A stretch of 15,325 bases of DNA from an uncultured Porphyromonadaceae bacterium (lineage in GTDB: Bacteria > Bacteroidota > Bacteroidia > Bacteroidales > Muribaculaceae): positions 1-15,325 of the forward strand of contig CAMWZE010000007.1 in NCBI GenBank assembly GCA_947178685.1, given 5' to 3'. Both the position numbers and the translations under genes were made by a program. Positions 15,038-15,325 of the stretch are shown piece after piece. The notes under the pieces were generated by a model. It saw nothing but the letters and a program-made list of their open reading frames with translations, searched no databases and was not told the DNA's origin. The number at the start of each line of letters is the position of its first letter. Position 1 is the first letter of the stretch.

Positions 15038-15325
15038 TTATCTCCATACCTGTTGCCCGTTCTCATAGGTGAATATACGGTCTTCGTGACCTTTGGTGAG
15101 GTCACGAAGGTATAGCAGTGCATTCTTTGGCACACCGTAAAAAATCAGCTGTCCCTCAGTTGCTCTCTTCTGACCGAGACTCCGCCATCCGCCATCCTTA
15201 AAGTAGGATAACTCGTAGAGATCTCCCTTCTCGATGCTATTTCCGTCACCACGACCGAGATAGGTGATCTTCGCAGGACGAACCGGTTGACCGAAATCCA
15301 TGCCTACCCAGCAACCCTCTCCAAG
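15038..15325 (-). CDS. C-terminal part of a probable transglutaminase-type exported protein
   Basis: Only the last 95 residues are present; the frame is open to the window edge. It runs through CWVGMDFGQPVRP, YLGRGDGNSIEKGDLYEL, a segment with WRSLGQKRAT, then VPKNALLYLRDLTKGHEDR and the end FTYENGQQVWR. From memory of the family, this matches the C-terminal galactose-binding-like (discoidin/F5-8 type) domain of Bacteroidales transglutaminase-domain proteins, which are usually exported. The catalytic core would lie beyond 15325, so the enzymatic assignment cannot be checked here. The Met at 15301 is internal and not the start. The stop is TAA, 42 bases before the HTH gene. Confidence 0.65.
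   Translation of the reverse strand, partial: LGEGCWVGMDFGQPVRPAKITYLGRGDGNSIEKGDLYELSYFKDGGWRSLGQKRATEGQLIFYGVPKNALLYLRDLTKGHEDRIFTYENGQQVWR

Noticed and set aside
1..15325. CRISPR arrays, tRNA or rRNA genes, insertion sequences, phage genes
   Set aside because: No regularly spaced repeats, no tRNA or rRNA-like segments and no transposase, integrase or phage motifs were seen on either strand.

Overview
The window is a chromosomal segment from a member of the Bacteroidetes, most likely order Bacteroidales (Muribaculaceae is a guess from overall flavour). The evidence is a dcw (division and cell wall) cluster in the order rsmH - ftsL-like - ftsI (with a C-terminal PASTA domain) - murE - mraY - murD - ftsW - murG - murC - ftsQ, the Bacteroidetes-type FtsL, the lack of strong Shine-Dalgarno sites, TAnnTTTG-like promoter elements, and membrane-anchored TPR/HTH regulators. 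All genes I accept lie on the minus strand, so the reading order runs from high to low coordinates.

Region 15325-12359 is accessory and more AT-rich than the rest (hand counts: 21 G+C in 13501-13560, against 41 in 4381-4440). It holds the 3' end of a probable transglutaminase-type exported protein, a 132-residue soluble HTH protein, a 321-base gap with no convincing gene, and a 638-residue lipoprotein-TPR-transmembrane-coiled coil-HTH protein. Region 12358-12115 is an intergenic stretch where mraZ would be expected. It instead carries a promoter candidate for the dcw operon, two inverted repeats, and a second copy of the last codons of the 132-residue gene.

Region 12114-1 is the dcw operon. 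RsmH methylates 16S rRNA. The FtsL-like protein, FtsI, FtsW and FtsQ belong to the division machinery. MurC, MurD and MurE add L-Ala, D-Glu and (from the DNPR motif) meso-diaminopimelate to UDP-MurNAc. MraY and MurG then make lipid I and lipid II, which FtsW and FtsI polymerise and cross-link at the septum. Genes are tightly spaced (longest gap 87 bases; ftsW and murG overlap by 4), so they are probably co-transcribed.

The main oddities are two. First, an in-frame TGA lies inside the essential gene ftsI, exactly where relatives have a conserved glycine; GGA to TGA is one base change. Second, a near-perfect 28-bp direct repeat (27/28) flanks the whole 638-residue regulator gene, and one copy is the 3' end of the neighbouring regulator gene. 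This looks like insertion or duplication of a regulator cassette directly upstream of the dcw operon, where mraZ normally sits.
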